From NCBI RefSeq assembly GCF_037152535.1, contig NZ_JBBCMA010000001.1:682001-746000 (forward strand): a DNA stretch of 64,000 nt. Reading direction: 5' to 3'. This DNA is from Leclercia sp. AS011 (GTDB lineage: Bacteria; Pseudomonadota; Gammaproteobacteria; Enterobacterales; Enterobacteriaceae). A program made the translations under genes and the position numbers. Every line of letters begins with the position of its first letter. Within the stretch, counting starts at the first letter, position 1. Below, one piece after another: positions 49,814 through 58,119 of the stretch. Under the pieces are notes generated by a model, which saw nothing but the letters and a program-made list of their open reading frames with translations, was not told where the DNA came from and ran no database searches.

Positions 49814-51199
49814 CTACTGCTGCGCTGCTTTTTGCATCGGAATCAACGAAATCACCACCGCGCCCAGCACCAGGAACCCGGCGACCATAAAGATCCCGGC
49901 GTTGAAGTTGCCGGTGATATCTTTCATCAGCCCCATCAGCAGCGGCCCCAGCGCGGCACCGGTCATGCCGGTGGCGTTGATCACCGCAATCCCCAGAGCA
50001 CGCGCCCGGAGCGAAATCGCGCGGTCCGGCGTTGTCCAGAAGATCACCATCGCCGCAAAGGCACCCGACGAAGCCATCACGATCCCGGTGAACTGCAGCA
50101 TCGGATCCTGGCTGGTGGCCGTCAGGATCCAGCCTGCGGCGGCAAACAGGTACGGCAGCAGGGTGTGGACTTTGCGCTCGTTGCGCTTGTCGGAACGCTT
50201 ACTCCACCAGACCATCGCCACAATGGTACAGACCTGCGGGATGGCGCTGAGGATCCCGATGGTGACGTTGCTGCTCTCCTCGCTGATGCTGCGCAGGATC
50301 AGCGGCGTCCAGACGCTCAGGGCGCTCAGGGTGTTGGTCAGGCAGAAGTAGGCGAGGGTGTAGAGCATGATGGTTGGGGTGAACAGCTCCCGCATCAGGC
50401 TGCCCTGCTTCGGTGCCAGCGCCGCGGCCTGCTCCCGCTCCCGGGTGCTGATAGCGTTCAGGCGATCCGCCTCCAGCATCTCCTTCAGGCAGGCTTTGTC
50501 GTCCTGGGTCAGCCAGCGGGCTTTATCCGGGCTGTCGTCCAGCCAGAACCAGACCACGAAGCCCAGGATCACCGACGGGAAACCCTCCAGCAGGAACAGC
50601 CACTGCCAGCCCTTCAGGTTCATCACCCCATCAAGGTTCAGAATATACCCCGACGCCAGCGAGCCCAGCGCCATCGTCACCGGCATGGCGATCATAAACA
50701 GGGCGTTGGCGCGGGCGCGGTAGTGCGCCGGGAACCAGAAGGTTAAATAGAGCAGCAGGCCCGGCAGGAAGCCCGCCTCGGCGATCCCCACCAGCATACG
50801 CAGCACATACAGACTACCAGGGCCGGTGGCGAACATGGTGGCGGTGGAGGCAATCCCCCAGATCACCATCAGAATGGCGATCCAGCGCCGCGCCCCGACC
50901 ATGCTCAGCATCATGTTGCTGGGGATCCCGCAGATAACATACATCACGTAAAACAGGGTGGTCGCCAGGCCAAACATGGTGCTGGTGAGGCCCAGATCTT
51001 TGCCCATCGTCAGCCCGGCAAAGCCGATATTGATACGATCCAGGTACGAGAAGACGAACAGGATGAACAAAAAAGTGATCAGCCTGCGAAATAACTTTTT
51101 GATCACCCGCTGTTGCCGCGGGTCGAGCGTGGCGTCAGCAGGCGAAGGTGGAGCCAGCACGTCGGTGCGTGTCTGTTCCAGCGATGGACTCTCGTTCAT
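49814..51199 (-). CDS. ACS-family MFS transporter, likely for an aromatic or indole acid
   Basis: This 461-residue major facilitator is of the anion:cation symporter group (relatives carry phthalate, 4-hydroxyphenylacetate, tartrate). The first helix motif is FVFSYLDRINIGFAGLTM, followed by GLATTLFYVMYVICGIPSNMML; twelve helices in all. ATG 51199 with GGAG six bases upstream gives MNESPSLEQTR; the long upstream frame is leader. It is divergent from iacR over 278 bp, so control by IacR and uptake of indole-3-acetate or a conjugate is inferred. Tartrate-type substrates remain possible. Confidence 0.83.
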   Translation of the reverse strand: MNESPSLEQTRTDVLAPPSPADATLDPRQQRVIKKLFRRLITFLFILFVFSYLDRINIGFAGLTMGKDLGLTSTMFGLATTLFYVMYVICGIPSNMMLSMVGARRWIAILMVIWGIASTATMFATGPGSLYVLRMLVGIAEAGFLPGLLLYLTFWFPAHYRARANALFMIAMPVTMALGSLASGYILNLDGVMNLKGWQWLFLLEGFPSVILGFVVWFWLDDSPDKARWLTQDDKACLKEMLEADRLNAISTREREQAAALAPKQGSLMRELFTPTIMLYTLAYFCLTNTLSALSVWTPLILRSISEESSNVTIGILSAIPQVCTIVAMVWWSKRSDKRNERKVHTLLPYLFAAAGWILTATSQDPMLQFTGIVMASSGAFAAMVIFWTTPDRAISLRARALGIAVINATGMTGAALGPLLMGLMKDITGNFNAGIFMVAGFLVLGAVVISLIPMQKAAQQ

Positions 51200-51477
51200 G
51201 AAAAGCTCCACATTGCGGTTATCGGTATTGTTGTATCGTGCAACCTGAACACGTGCGCTAACGTATAGGAAATCGCACATATAAACGTCAATGTTATGTT
51301 TGAAAAATGATACGCAATTGTTAATCACGTAGCGTTTTCGAATCATATTGCGATATCGATCGGCTTTCGTGGCGCAGAGGTAATAAGAGAAGACATCGTG
51401 GGAAGTGAAGAGGCTATAGCGGGGGGAGAATAGCGGGTATAATTGCCGCCATTGCTTCACTTTCGGAACCTCATTTC
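51200..51477. promoter_or_regulatory. Divergent control region, ACS transporter / iacR
   Basis: These AT-rich 278 bases lie between divergent genes. They hold two copies of a CACGT core (51250-51254, within ACACGTGC, and 51326-51330, within TCACGTAGC); the same core recurs before iacH. Promoters for both directions must be here but cannot be placed surely. Confidence 0.5.
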
Positions 51478-51942
51478 ATGAGTCAAACCACTACATCGTC
51501 AGACAGCGGCTCCTCTTTTCATCGCGAAGAGTTCCCGTTCTACTGGATCGTTAATGTCTATGCGCGTTACACGCAAGTGATGGAAATCACACTGAAAAAG
51601 GTGCAGCTCGATGTATCCCGCTTTCGGGTGCTGATGATTACCGAGCAGTACGGTAAGGCCAGCATCTCGCAGATCTCCGAATATGCGATGACCAAGATGC
51701 CAACCGTGACCAAAATTGTCGGTCGCCTGCGGGATGACGGCCTGGTAACCACCGCCAGCAGCGTCCAGGACGCCAGAGTCACCCAGGTGATGCTCACCGA
51801 GGCCGGACGTGAAAAAGTGGCCGAGGCGCACCGCCTTACCAGCAAGGTTTTTGAGAAGGGTTTTAAGGGCATGACCGCCGCCCAGATGGAAAAAATGAAC
51901 CTCTCCCTGGCGAAAGTGCTGGATAATCTCAACGAGCTTTGA
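51478..51942 (+). CDS. iacR: MarR-type regulator of the iac genes
   Basis: This 154-residue MarR-family protein has a winged helix at about 55-110 (SISQISEYAMTKMPTVTKIVGRLRDDGLVTT) flanked by dimerisation helices. In characterised iac clusters IacR is a MarR repressor released by indole-3-acetate or a product of it; that role is assigned here from position. It is followed by its own terminator, so it is transcribed apart from iacH and the operon. Confidence 0.87.
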   Translation: MSQTTTSSDSGSSFHREEFPFYWIVNVYARYTQVMEITLKKVQLDVSRFRVLMITEQYGKASISQISEYAMTKMPTVTKIVGRLRDDGLVTTASSVQDARVTQVMLTEAGREKVAEAHRLTSKVFEKGFKGMTAAQMEKMNLSLAKVLDNLNEL

Positions 51943-52277
51943 GACCAGCGTCGGGAGAATTGCGGTTTTGTGACAGCCTTAAAAATTCCAGATAAAACAT
52001 TTTAAAACAACAACTTACCAATCAGCCGCCCTGAACCCCAGCGCGGCTTTTTTTTCATTTCCGTACCCTGTTTATTGTTATTTATCATCATCATAACCCT
52101 CCCTTCCGCAAGTGTTACAAAAATGTTTCCATGTTATTTTTACGTAAAATTAACGTGAAAAATTACTTGAATATTCATCTAAATCTTCCATGATTGACCT
52201 GAGTTCACGTGGGTCGAATCGCAGCGAAGACTGCTCCGCCCGAATATGATTCGTTTTTTCTGGTTAAGGTGCGAATT
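51943..52277. promoter_or_regulatory. iacR-iacH intergenic region with candidate operator
   Basis: After the iacR terminator comes an AT-rich stretch with the imperfect palindrome TTTTTACGT-AAAATTA-ACGTGAAAAA (52137-52162) and the CACGT-bearing TTCACGTGG (52204-52212). This is the likely promoter and IacR operator of iacH and the downstream operon (inference). No gene is seen. Confidence 0.55.
52024..52055 (+). terminator. Terminator of iacR
   Basis: AGCCGC and GCGGCT pair around a 13-base loop and are followed by seven more T. Confidence 0.78.
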
Positions 52278-53402
52278 ATGCAACCTGTTACTGAGAGCAA
52301 TGGTTACGTAGAACGGTTTACCCTCGGCGAGGGCGACCTCCGCTTCGCGGTAAAAGATACCCTCGACATCGCAGGCTACCCGACCCGTGCCGGCTGTCCG
52401 GCGCTGGCCGCCAACCCGGCGGCGGAACAGCATGCCGACGTGGTGGCGACCCTGCTCGGACAGGGCTGCATTCTGACCGGAAAGACCACCCTGCACGAAC
52501 TGGCGTTTGGCGTTACCGGGATCAACCCCTGGAGCGGCACGCCGGTTAACCCCCGATTTCCTGAGCTGATCCCCGGCGGCTCCTCCAGCGGCTCGGCCGC
52601 GGTGGTGGCCTCCGGTGAGGTGGATTTCGCCCTCGGCACCGACACCGGCGGCTCGGTGCGAATGCCCGCCGCCTGCTGCGGCATTCCCGGCCTGAAACCA
52701 ACCTACGGCACGCTGAGCCGGGCAGGGGTGATGCCCGCCCACAGCTCGCTGGACTGCGTGGGCATCTTCGCCCGCAGCCCCGGCGTTCTGCGCCAGGTGC
52801 TGACCCGTCTGGCTATTCCGGTCGACGCGCCGCTGACCGCGCTGCCTGCCGTCGGCTTTGTCACGACCGCCACCGTCGAAATAGACTCCCTGCTGCTGAG
52901 TGCCCTGGCACAGCTCGACCTCTGCCCGCAGCAGACGGATCTGCCCCTGCTGGGGGACGCCCACCGCGCCGGGCTGACCATTATCAGCCATGAGAACTGG
53001 CAGGCCTTTAACCCGTTATTACGCGATGGCCGGGTCTCTGACGACGTGGCAACCCGCATTCGGGCAGGGGCCGATATCGGGGCTGACGCCCTGAATCGCG
53101 CAGAAGATATCCGCCGTCAGTTTACCGCTCAGGTCGATGCCCAACTGGCGAAAACCCCGCTGCTGGCGCTGGCAACCCTGCCGGAACTGCCCCCGACCCT
53201 GGAAGAGGCGCAGGATCCGCTTACTGTGGTCAACCTGACCCGGCTGGTACGCCCGTTCAATCTCAGCGGCCATCCGGCGCTGACCCTGCCGATGGGTGAG
53301 CTTCGCGGTCGCCCGGTGGCGCTGCAACTCGTCGCCGCCAAAGGCCAGGAGGGGCTGCTGGTGCAGGTCGCCGAATGGCTGGCTGAACGACGACGCCGCT
53401 GA
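52278..53402 (+). CDS. iacH: Amidase-signature hydrolase IacH
   Basis: This 374-residue amidase has the complete Ser-cisSer-Lys apparatus: Lys26 (FAVKDTLDIAG), the GGSSSGS loop at 100-106, and the nucleophile Ser126 in DTGGSVRMPA. In iac clusters IacH is annotated as an amidase, proposed to free indole-3-acetate from amides or amino-acid conjugates; it is not needed for the core pathway. ATG 52278 follows AAGGTG, after a long leader. It is separated from iacA by 106 bp with a hairpin. Confidence 0.85.
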   Translation: MQPVTESNGYVERFTLGEGDLRFAVKDTLDIAGYPTRAGCPALAANPAAEQHADVVATLLGQGCILTGKTTLHELAFGVTGINPWSGTPVNPRFPELIPGGSSSGSAAVVASGEVDFALGTDTGGSVRMPAACCGIPGLKPTYGTLSRAGVMPAHSSLDCVGIFARSPGVLRQVLTRLAIPVDAPLTALPAVGFVTTATVEIDSLLLSALAQLDLCPQQTDLPLLGDAHRAGLTIISHENWQAFNPLLRDGRVSDDVATRIRAGADIGADALNRAEDIRRQFTAQVDAQLAKTPLLALATLPELPPTLEEAQDPLTVVNLTRLVRPFNLSGHPALTLPMGELRGRPVALQLVAAKGQEGLLVQVAEWLAERRRR

Positions 53403-53439
53403 CCATCCCGCTTTAGCGAATACCGTTTCAACACTAACT

Positions 53440-53458
53440 CAGTGAGTACCACTCATTG
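53440..53458 (+). other. Inverted repeat between iacH and iacA
   Basis: CAGTGAGT, ACC, ACTCATTG pair over eight positions (one G-T). No T-run follows, so it is either a regulator site for an internal promoter or an mRNA-processing hairpin. Confidence 0.45.
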
Positions 53459-53508
53459 CGGCAGCGCTCGTCTTGCTGCGGGCCGCACACTCTTTTCGGG
53501 AGAAAGCT

Positions 53509-54636
53509 ATGTCAGCCGTTCATGTTCGTGAGGAGCTCGTTCCACTGCTGAATGAGGTTGCGGCCCGCAGCGCCGATTTTGAGCAACAGCGTCATATCTC
53601 TGACGACATCATCGCCCGGTTTAAGCAGGTCGGCGTCTACCGCGCGCTGGTCCCCAAAATCTACGGCGGGGAGGAGTGCTCCCCGGCGCAGTTCTGCGAG
53701 CTGATCGAGCAGATCGCCACCGCCGACGGCTCCGCGGGCTGGGTCGCCAGCTTCGGCATGAGCCCGTTTTATCTCGGCGCGCTGCCGCCTGACACCCTGA
53801 AAGAGCTCTACCGTGACGGCCCGGACGTGGTTTTTGCGGGGGGCATCTTCCCGCCGCAGAAGGCGGTGCTGGCCGACGGCGGCTACCGCGTCAGCGGACG
53901 CTGGGGCTTTGCCAGCGGCAGCATGGGGGCGTCGGTGTTTGGCGTTGGCATCCTGCCGGAGAGCGGCGAGCCGTTGCCGCGGATGGCGGTCCTGCCGCGC
54001 GAGAGCGTGCAGATCGACCCGGTATGGAACACCGTCGGCCTGGCCGGAACCGGCAGTCACGACCTGGTGGTCAACGACGCCTTTGTCCCCCGGGAGTGGA
54101 CCTTTGTCCGCGGCGGCGCGTTAAACCTCGAGGGGGCGCTCTATCGCTACCCGGTACTGTCTCTCGCCACCCAGGTGCTGTCGGTGGTGGCGCTCGGCGT
54201 CGCCCGCGCCGCCCTGAATGAAATTTATGCCATCGCCCATCGTCAGCAGTCGGTGACCGGTGCTCCGCGACTGGCCGACCGGCCGCAGGCGCAGATGCAG
54301 ATTGCCCGCTGCGAAGCGGATCTGCGCTCCGCCCGGGCCTGGTTCTACGATGCCATCGACGATGTCTGGCAGAGCATCCTCGCCGGGGATGAACCCGCCA
54401 GCCAGCAGATCAACGCCCTGCGGCTCTCCTCCACCCACGTCACCCGCGTGGCTGCCGAGGTCACCCGTCAGGCGCTGGCGCTGAACGGCATGGGCGGCAT
54501 CACCATGAAGAGCCCGCTGCAACGCTACGTGCGCGACACCATGGTGATCACCCAGCACGCCTTTATGGGCGACCTCTCTTATTTCAACGCCGGTACGGTC
54601 TATTTCGGTGGCCAGCCTCTGCCGGGTTATTTGTAA
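53509..54636 (+). CDS. iacA: Indole-3-acetate monooxygenase, acyl-CoA dehydrogenase fold
   Basis: IacA is a 375-residue flavin-dependent oxygenase of the acyl-CoA dehydrogenase type 2 fold. The N-terminal helical domain is at about 8-110 (ELIEQIATADGSAGWVASFGMSP), the middle beta domain at about 115-215 (GRWGFASGSMGASVF; TVGLAGTGSHDLVV), and the C-terminal helical bundle contains ALALNGMGGITMKSPLQRYVRDT. Work on iac clusters assigns it the first hydroxylation of the indole ring of indole-3-acetate, with reduced flavin supplied by IacG. It heads the tight run iacA-B-I-C-D-E-F-G. ATG follows CGGGAG. Confidence 0.9.
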   Translation: MSAVHVREELVPLLNEVAARSADFEQQRHISDDIIARFKQVGVYRALVPKIYGGEECSPAQFCELIEQIATADGSAGWVASFGMSPFYLGALPPDTLKELYRDGPDVVFAGGIFPPQKAVLADGGYRVSGRWGFASGSMGASVFGVGILPESGEPLPRMAVLPRESVQIDPVWNTVGLAGTGSHDLVVNDAFVPREWTFVRGGALNLEGALYRYPVLSLATQVLSVVALGVARAALNEIYAIAHRQQSVTGAPRLADRPQAQMQIARCEADLRSARAWFYDAIDDVWQSILAGDEPASQQINALRLSSTHVTRVAAEVTRQALALNGMGGITMKSPLQRYVRDTMVITQHAFMGDLSYFNAGTVYFGGQPLPGYL

Positions 54637-54657
54637 TTTTGACGAAAGGAGCAACAG

Positions 54658-55014
54658 ATGAGCCAGACAACAACCTTACGCGTGCTGTTTTGCATCGGCG
54701 TGAACCAGAACTTCTTTGATGCCACCCCGGCGGAAGCCAAACAGGTATGGGGCGCGTTCGGCGTGATGATGAAAGGCATCGACGAAACCCAGGGCATCCG
54801 CGTCATCGGCAACATGGATGACGACCGTCTGATGGTCGGCCCGTCCACCACCTCCCCGTGGACCACCTACGTGCTGGCGGATGCCGACAGCCTCGACAGC
54901 GTGGTGGCCGCCTGCAACCTGTTCCGCACCACCCCGGTGGGCGACGGCGAGAGCAAGCTGTGGAAGTACTGCAAGATCGAAGCCCGCGTCGGGCGTGAAC
55001 TGATCATTCAGTAG
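54658..55014 (+). CDS. iacB: IacB, small accessory protein of indole-acetate breakdown
   Basis: This 118-residue protein lacks a signal peptide. It has the compact alpha/beta look of a dimeric ferredoxin-like barrel (RVLFCIGVNQNFFD; IRVIGNMDDDRLMVGPSTTSPWTTYVLADADSLDSVV), a fold also found in muconolactone isomerase-like proteins; this is my inference. IacB is a constant member of iac clusters, placed after iacA. Its exact reaction is unsettled. GAAAGGAG provides a strong ribosome site. Confidence 0.83.
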   Translation: MSQTTTLRVLFCIGVNQNFFDATPAEAKQVWGAFGVMMKGIDETQGIRVIGNMDDDRLMVGPSTTSPWTTYVLADADSLDSVVAACNLFRTTPVGDGESKLWKYCKIEARVGRELIIQ

Positions 55015-55025
55015 CGGAGCCCATC

Positions 55026-55577
55026 ATGAGCCCACAGGATGCGCTGCGTTTACAGCAGCTTGAAGATCAGCAGGCAGCCCGGGTCTGTATCAGCAACTAC
55101 ATGCGGCTGTGCGATCGGCTGGACAGCATGGAGACGGTGCAGGCTATCGGGGCCCTGTTCAGCGCAGACGCCTGCTGGGAAGGGGTGGGTGAGCCCTACG
55201 CCACCCGGCTGGGCAAGCATCAGGGGCGCGAGGCGATTAAAGCGATGATGGCGGGCTACGTCCGCCAGCCCGCGCACTTTGCCCTCAATGCCCATTTTCT
55301 CTGTTCCGAAGCGCTGTATCAGGATGCCGACGGCGAGCTGCATGGCCGCTGGCTGATGCTGCAAACCTCCGAATTTACCGCCGGAGGCGCGCACCTGAAC
55401 GCGGCAGAGATCCAGATTACTTTCCGTCGCGAGGCGGGGGAGATGACCATGCACCATTTCGCCACCCGCAACCTGTTCAGCAGGCCGGTAAGCCACTGGC
55501 ATGCGGCGGATGTGCTCCCGGTACCTGACAACAATGAGAACCTCGACGACGAGCAGGAGACAGATTATGCAGTGTGA
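55026..55577 (+). CDS. iacI: IacI, SnoaL-like protein
   Basis: This 183-residue protein has the NTF2/SnoaL-like fold (RVCISNYMRLCDRLDSMETVQAIGALFSADACWEG at the start of the domain, then HFALNAHFLCSEALYQDADGELHGRWLML). It is similar in type to dioxygenase small subunits. IacI occurs between iacB and iacC in several known clusters; its function is not proven. The acidic end (NNENLDDEQETDYAV) overlaps the iacC start by 11 bp, implying coupled translation. Confidence 0.82.
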   Translation: MSPQDALRLQQLEDQQAARVCISNYMRLCDRLDSMETVQAIGALFSADACWEGVGEPYATRLGKHQGREAIKAMMAGYVRQPAHFALNAHFLCSEALYQDADGELHGRWLMLQTSEFTAGGAHLNAAEIQITFRREAGEMTMHHFATRNLFSRPVSHWHAADVLPVPDNNENLDDEQETDYAV

Positions 55578-56880
55578 CCACCTCATCAATGTCAAAAATA
55601 TCGATACCACGGCGCAGCCCGTCCCGAGCCGGGAAGAGATTGCGGCCCTGGTCAAATCTGACCGCGTCCATACCTCGCTCTACACCTCCGAGGCGCTGTT
55701 CCAGCTCGAGCTGGATCGTATTTTCACCAAAACCTGGGTCTGGGTGGCGCACGTCAGCGAGATCCCGGAGACCGGCAGCTTCAAAACCACCGAGATCGGC
55801 ACCCAGCCGGTGATTGTGGTCCGCGACCGCAAAGGGGCGATTCACACCCTGCTGAACCGCTGCCGCCACCGCGCGGCCACCGTCTGCGAACACCGCAGCG
55901 GCAAAACCAACAGCTTCGTCTGCCCGTACCACGGCTGGGGCTATGCCCTCGACGGCAGCCTGCGCGGCGTGCCGCACCCGGAAAGCTACGCCGACCAGCT
56001 GGAGAAGAACGAACTGGGGCTGGTATCGCTGCGTACCGAGCAGTACGCGGGCATGGTCTTCGCCACCTTTAACGAAGAGATCGAACCGCTGGAGGATTTC
56101 CTCGGCGCGGCGAAGAAGTGGATGGATCTGTTTATGAAGCAGGGGGCGGGCTACCCGATCAAGACCGGGCCGGCCCACCGCTTCCGCTTCCCGGGCAACT
56201 GGAAGATCCAGCTGGAGAATACCACCGACGGCTACCACTTCCCGGTGGTTCACCGCTCCTTCCTGAGCTCCGTCGATAAGCAGACCGAAGAGATGCTCAA
56301 TTTCGTCGACGGCAGCGGCTATGTGGAAGATCTCGGCAACGGCCACAGCGTGATGGTGATGATCCCCGAGCTGGTGGATCTGGAGGCTAACCTCGATGCG
56401 CCGATCCCCGAGCGCTTTGTCGAGCTGGCGGACGAACTGCGCAAAGAGCACGACGAGCAGCAGGTGCGGCGCATCGTGCGGGCGGTGGGCGGCTCCGGCT
56501 TCAACCTCAACCTGTTCCCGAACATCGCCTGCTCGATGGCCTTCTTCCGGGTGCTGCAGCCGATCTCGGTGATGGAGACCGAAATTCACCACGCGGTGAT
56601 CACCATGGACGGCGGGCCGGAGATTGCCAACCAGGCGCGTCTGCGTCTGCACGAACACTTCCAGGGGCCGATGGGCTTTGGCACGCCGGATGACTCCGAA
56701 GCCTGGGAACGCGTCCAGCGCGGAGCCACCGCCGGGGATGACCTGTGGATCATGCTTAACCGCGGCCTGGCCGGGGAGTACCGCACCGACGACGGCCTGC
56801 GCAGCGACGTCAGCGCCGAAACCGGGATGCGTGCGGCTTACCAGCAGTGGAAAACGTTAATGACGGAGAGCGAAAAATGA
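55567..56880 (+). CDS. iacC: Rieske aromatic ring dioxygenase, large subunit
   Basis: IacC is the 437-residue alpha subunit of a ring-hydroxylating dioxygenase acting late in conversion of the oxidised indole-acetate to catechol. Rieske 2Fe-2S ligands are Cys99, His101, Cys119 and His122 (CRH...CPYH). The mononuclear iron site is seen as Asp221, His224 and His229 in ENTTDGYHFPVVH, with a later acidic ligand expected. ATG 55567 lies seven bases after AGGAG, inside the end of iacI. The start codon of iacD overlaps its stop (ATGA). Confidence 0.93.
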   Translation: MQCDHLINVKNIDTTAQPVPSREEIAALVKSDRVHTSLYTSEALFQLELDRIFTKTWVWVAHVSEIPETGSFKTTEIGTQPVIVVRDRKGAIHTLLNRCRHRAATVCEHRSGKTNSFVCPYHGWGYALDGSLRGVPHPESYADQLEKNELGLVSLRTEQYAGMVFATFNEEIEPLEDFLGAAKKWMDLFMKQGAGYPIKTGPAHRFRFPGNWKIQLENTTDGYHFPVVHRSFLSSVDKQTEEMLNFVDGSGYVEDLGNGHSVMVMIPELVDLEANLDAPIPERFVELADELRKEHDEQQVRRIVRAVGGSGFNLNLFPNIACSMAFFRVLQPISVMETEIHHAVITMDGGPEIANQARLRLHEHFQGPMGFGTPDDSEAWERVQRGATAGDDLWIMLNRGLAGEYRTDDGLRSDVSAETGMRAAYQQWKTLMTESEK

Positions 56881-57359
56881 TGACGCCAGATTCTGCGCTG
56901 TTTGCGGCGATGTCCGTAATTAATCTTGAAGGCGATCTGCTGGACCAGGGCGAGTTCAACGCCTGGCTGGATCTGTGGCAGCGCGACGGCCTGTACGTGG
57001 TGCCCATCGACCCGAACGAGAACGATTTCAAAAACACCCTCAACTATGCCTGCGACGATCACCACATGCGCGAGCGCCGGGTGAAGCGCCTCTACAGCGG
57101 GGAGTCGATCTCCACCACCCCGCGCGCCAGAACCCTGCGCACCCTGTCGCGCTTCCGCCTGCTGGAGTCCAGCGAGGATCTGATCGTGGTGCGCGGGGCG
57201 CAATCCCTGTGGGAGCACCGCAAAGGCCACAGCCGCCACTATGCGGCGGACATCACCTGGCACCTGAAGTCGCAGGACGGCAGGTTGCTGATTACCCGGA
57301 AGGTGATCCGCCTGGTCAACAGCGACGATGTGCTGCACAGCATCGGCTACATCCTCTGA
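56877..57359 (+). CDS. iacD: Ring dioxygenase, small subunit
   Basis: This 160-residue beta subunit has the cystatin/NTF2-like fold of ring-hydroxylating dioxygenases (LLDQGEFNAWLDLWQRDGLYVVPIDPNEN; conserved DDHHMRERRVKRL). It forms the structural part of the oxygenase with IacC. It starts in the ATGA overlap with iacC; a second ATG one codon later is equally possible. Confidence 0.92.
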   Translation: MMTPDSALFAAMSVINLEGDLLDQGEFNAWLDLWQRDGLYVVPIDPNENDFKNTLNYACDDHHMRERRVKRLYSGESISTTPRARTLRTLSRFRLLESSEDLIVVRGAQSLWEHRKGHSRHYAADITWHLKSQDGRLLITRKVIRLVNSDDVLHSIGYIL

Positions 57360-57369
57360 GGAGCTGTCC

Positions 57370-58110
57370 ATGACGCAAACCGTATTAGTGACCGGCGCGG
57401 CCGCCGGTCTGGGCAACGCGATAGCCGCTCATCTGCTGAAGCAGGGTTATCAGGTGGTGCTCACCGATGTCGATGTGGCTCGCGCCCGGGAAGCTGCAGA
57501 TCGTCTCGATGACGGTCAGGGCAGGGTGCTGGCGCTGGGGCTGGATATCTGCCAGCCGCAGGATTTCGCCCGCGCGCTCGACGCCACCCTTGAGCGCTTC
57601 GGCAGCCTGCAGGTGCTGGTTAACAACGCCGCCCTGACCCTCGCTACTCCGGTGATGGAGATAGCGGTGGAGGAGTTTGACCGGGTGATTGCCACCAACC
57701 TGCGCGGCACCTTTGTCGGCTGTCAGACCCTGGGCCGTTACTTCACCACCCGCGGCTACGGCCGGATCATCAACCTCGCCTCCCTGGCCGGGCAGAACGG
57801 CGGCACCGCCTCCGGGGCGCACTACGCGGCCTCGAAGGGCGGGATCCTGACCCTGACCAAAATCTTTGCCCGCGAGCTGAGCAAATCCGGCGTGACGGTC
57901 AACGCCATCGCCCCGGGGCCGCTGGATCTGCCGATGGTTCACGCCCTGGTGCCGGAAGAGAAGATGGCCGGGCTGCTGGCGATGATCCCGGTAGGCCAGT
58001 TAGGTGAAGCCGAATTTGTCGCCCAGGCCGTGGCCCTGCTGGCATCTGAGCAGGCGTCGTTTGTCACCGGGGCCACCTGGGACATCAACGGCGGTCTGTT
58101 TATGCGTTAA
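57370..58110 (+). CDS. iacE: Short-chain dehydrogenase IacE
   Basis: This 246-residue SDR enzyme has the cofactor motif TGAAAGLG at 8-15, NNAA at 85-88, and the catalytic set Ser138, Tyr152, Lys156 (HYAASKGG). Studies of iac enzymes place IacE at conversion of the hydroxylated indole-acetate toward dioxindole-3-acetate; the exact direction is debated. GAGGAG precedes the ATG; the gap to iacD is ten bases. Confidence 0.91.
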   Translation: MTQTVLVTGAAAGLGNAIAAHLLKQGYQVVLTDVDVARAREAADRLDDGQGRVLALGLDICQPQDFARALDATLERFGSLQVLVNNAALTLATPVMEIAVEEFDRVIATNLRGTFVGCQTLGRYFTTRGYGRIINLASLAGQNGGTASGAHYAASKGGILTLTKIFARELSKSGVTVNAIAPGPLDLPMVHALVPEEKMAGLLAMIPVGQLGEAEFVAQAVALLASEQASFVTGATWDINGGLFMR

Positions 58111-58119
58111 GGAGTCAAC

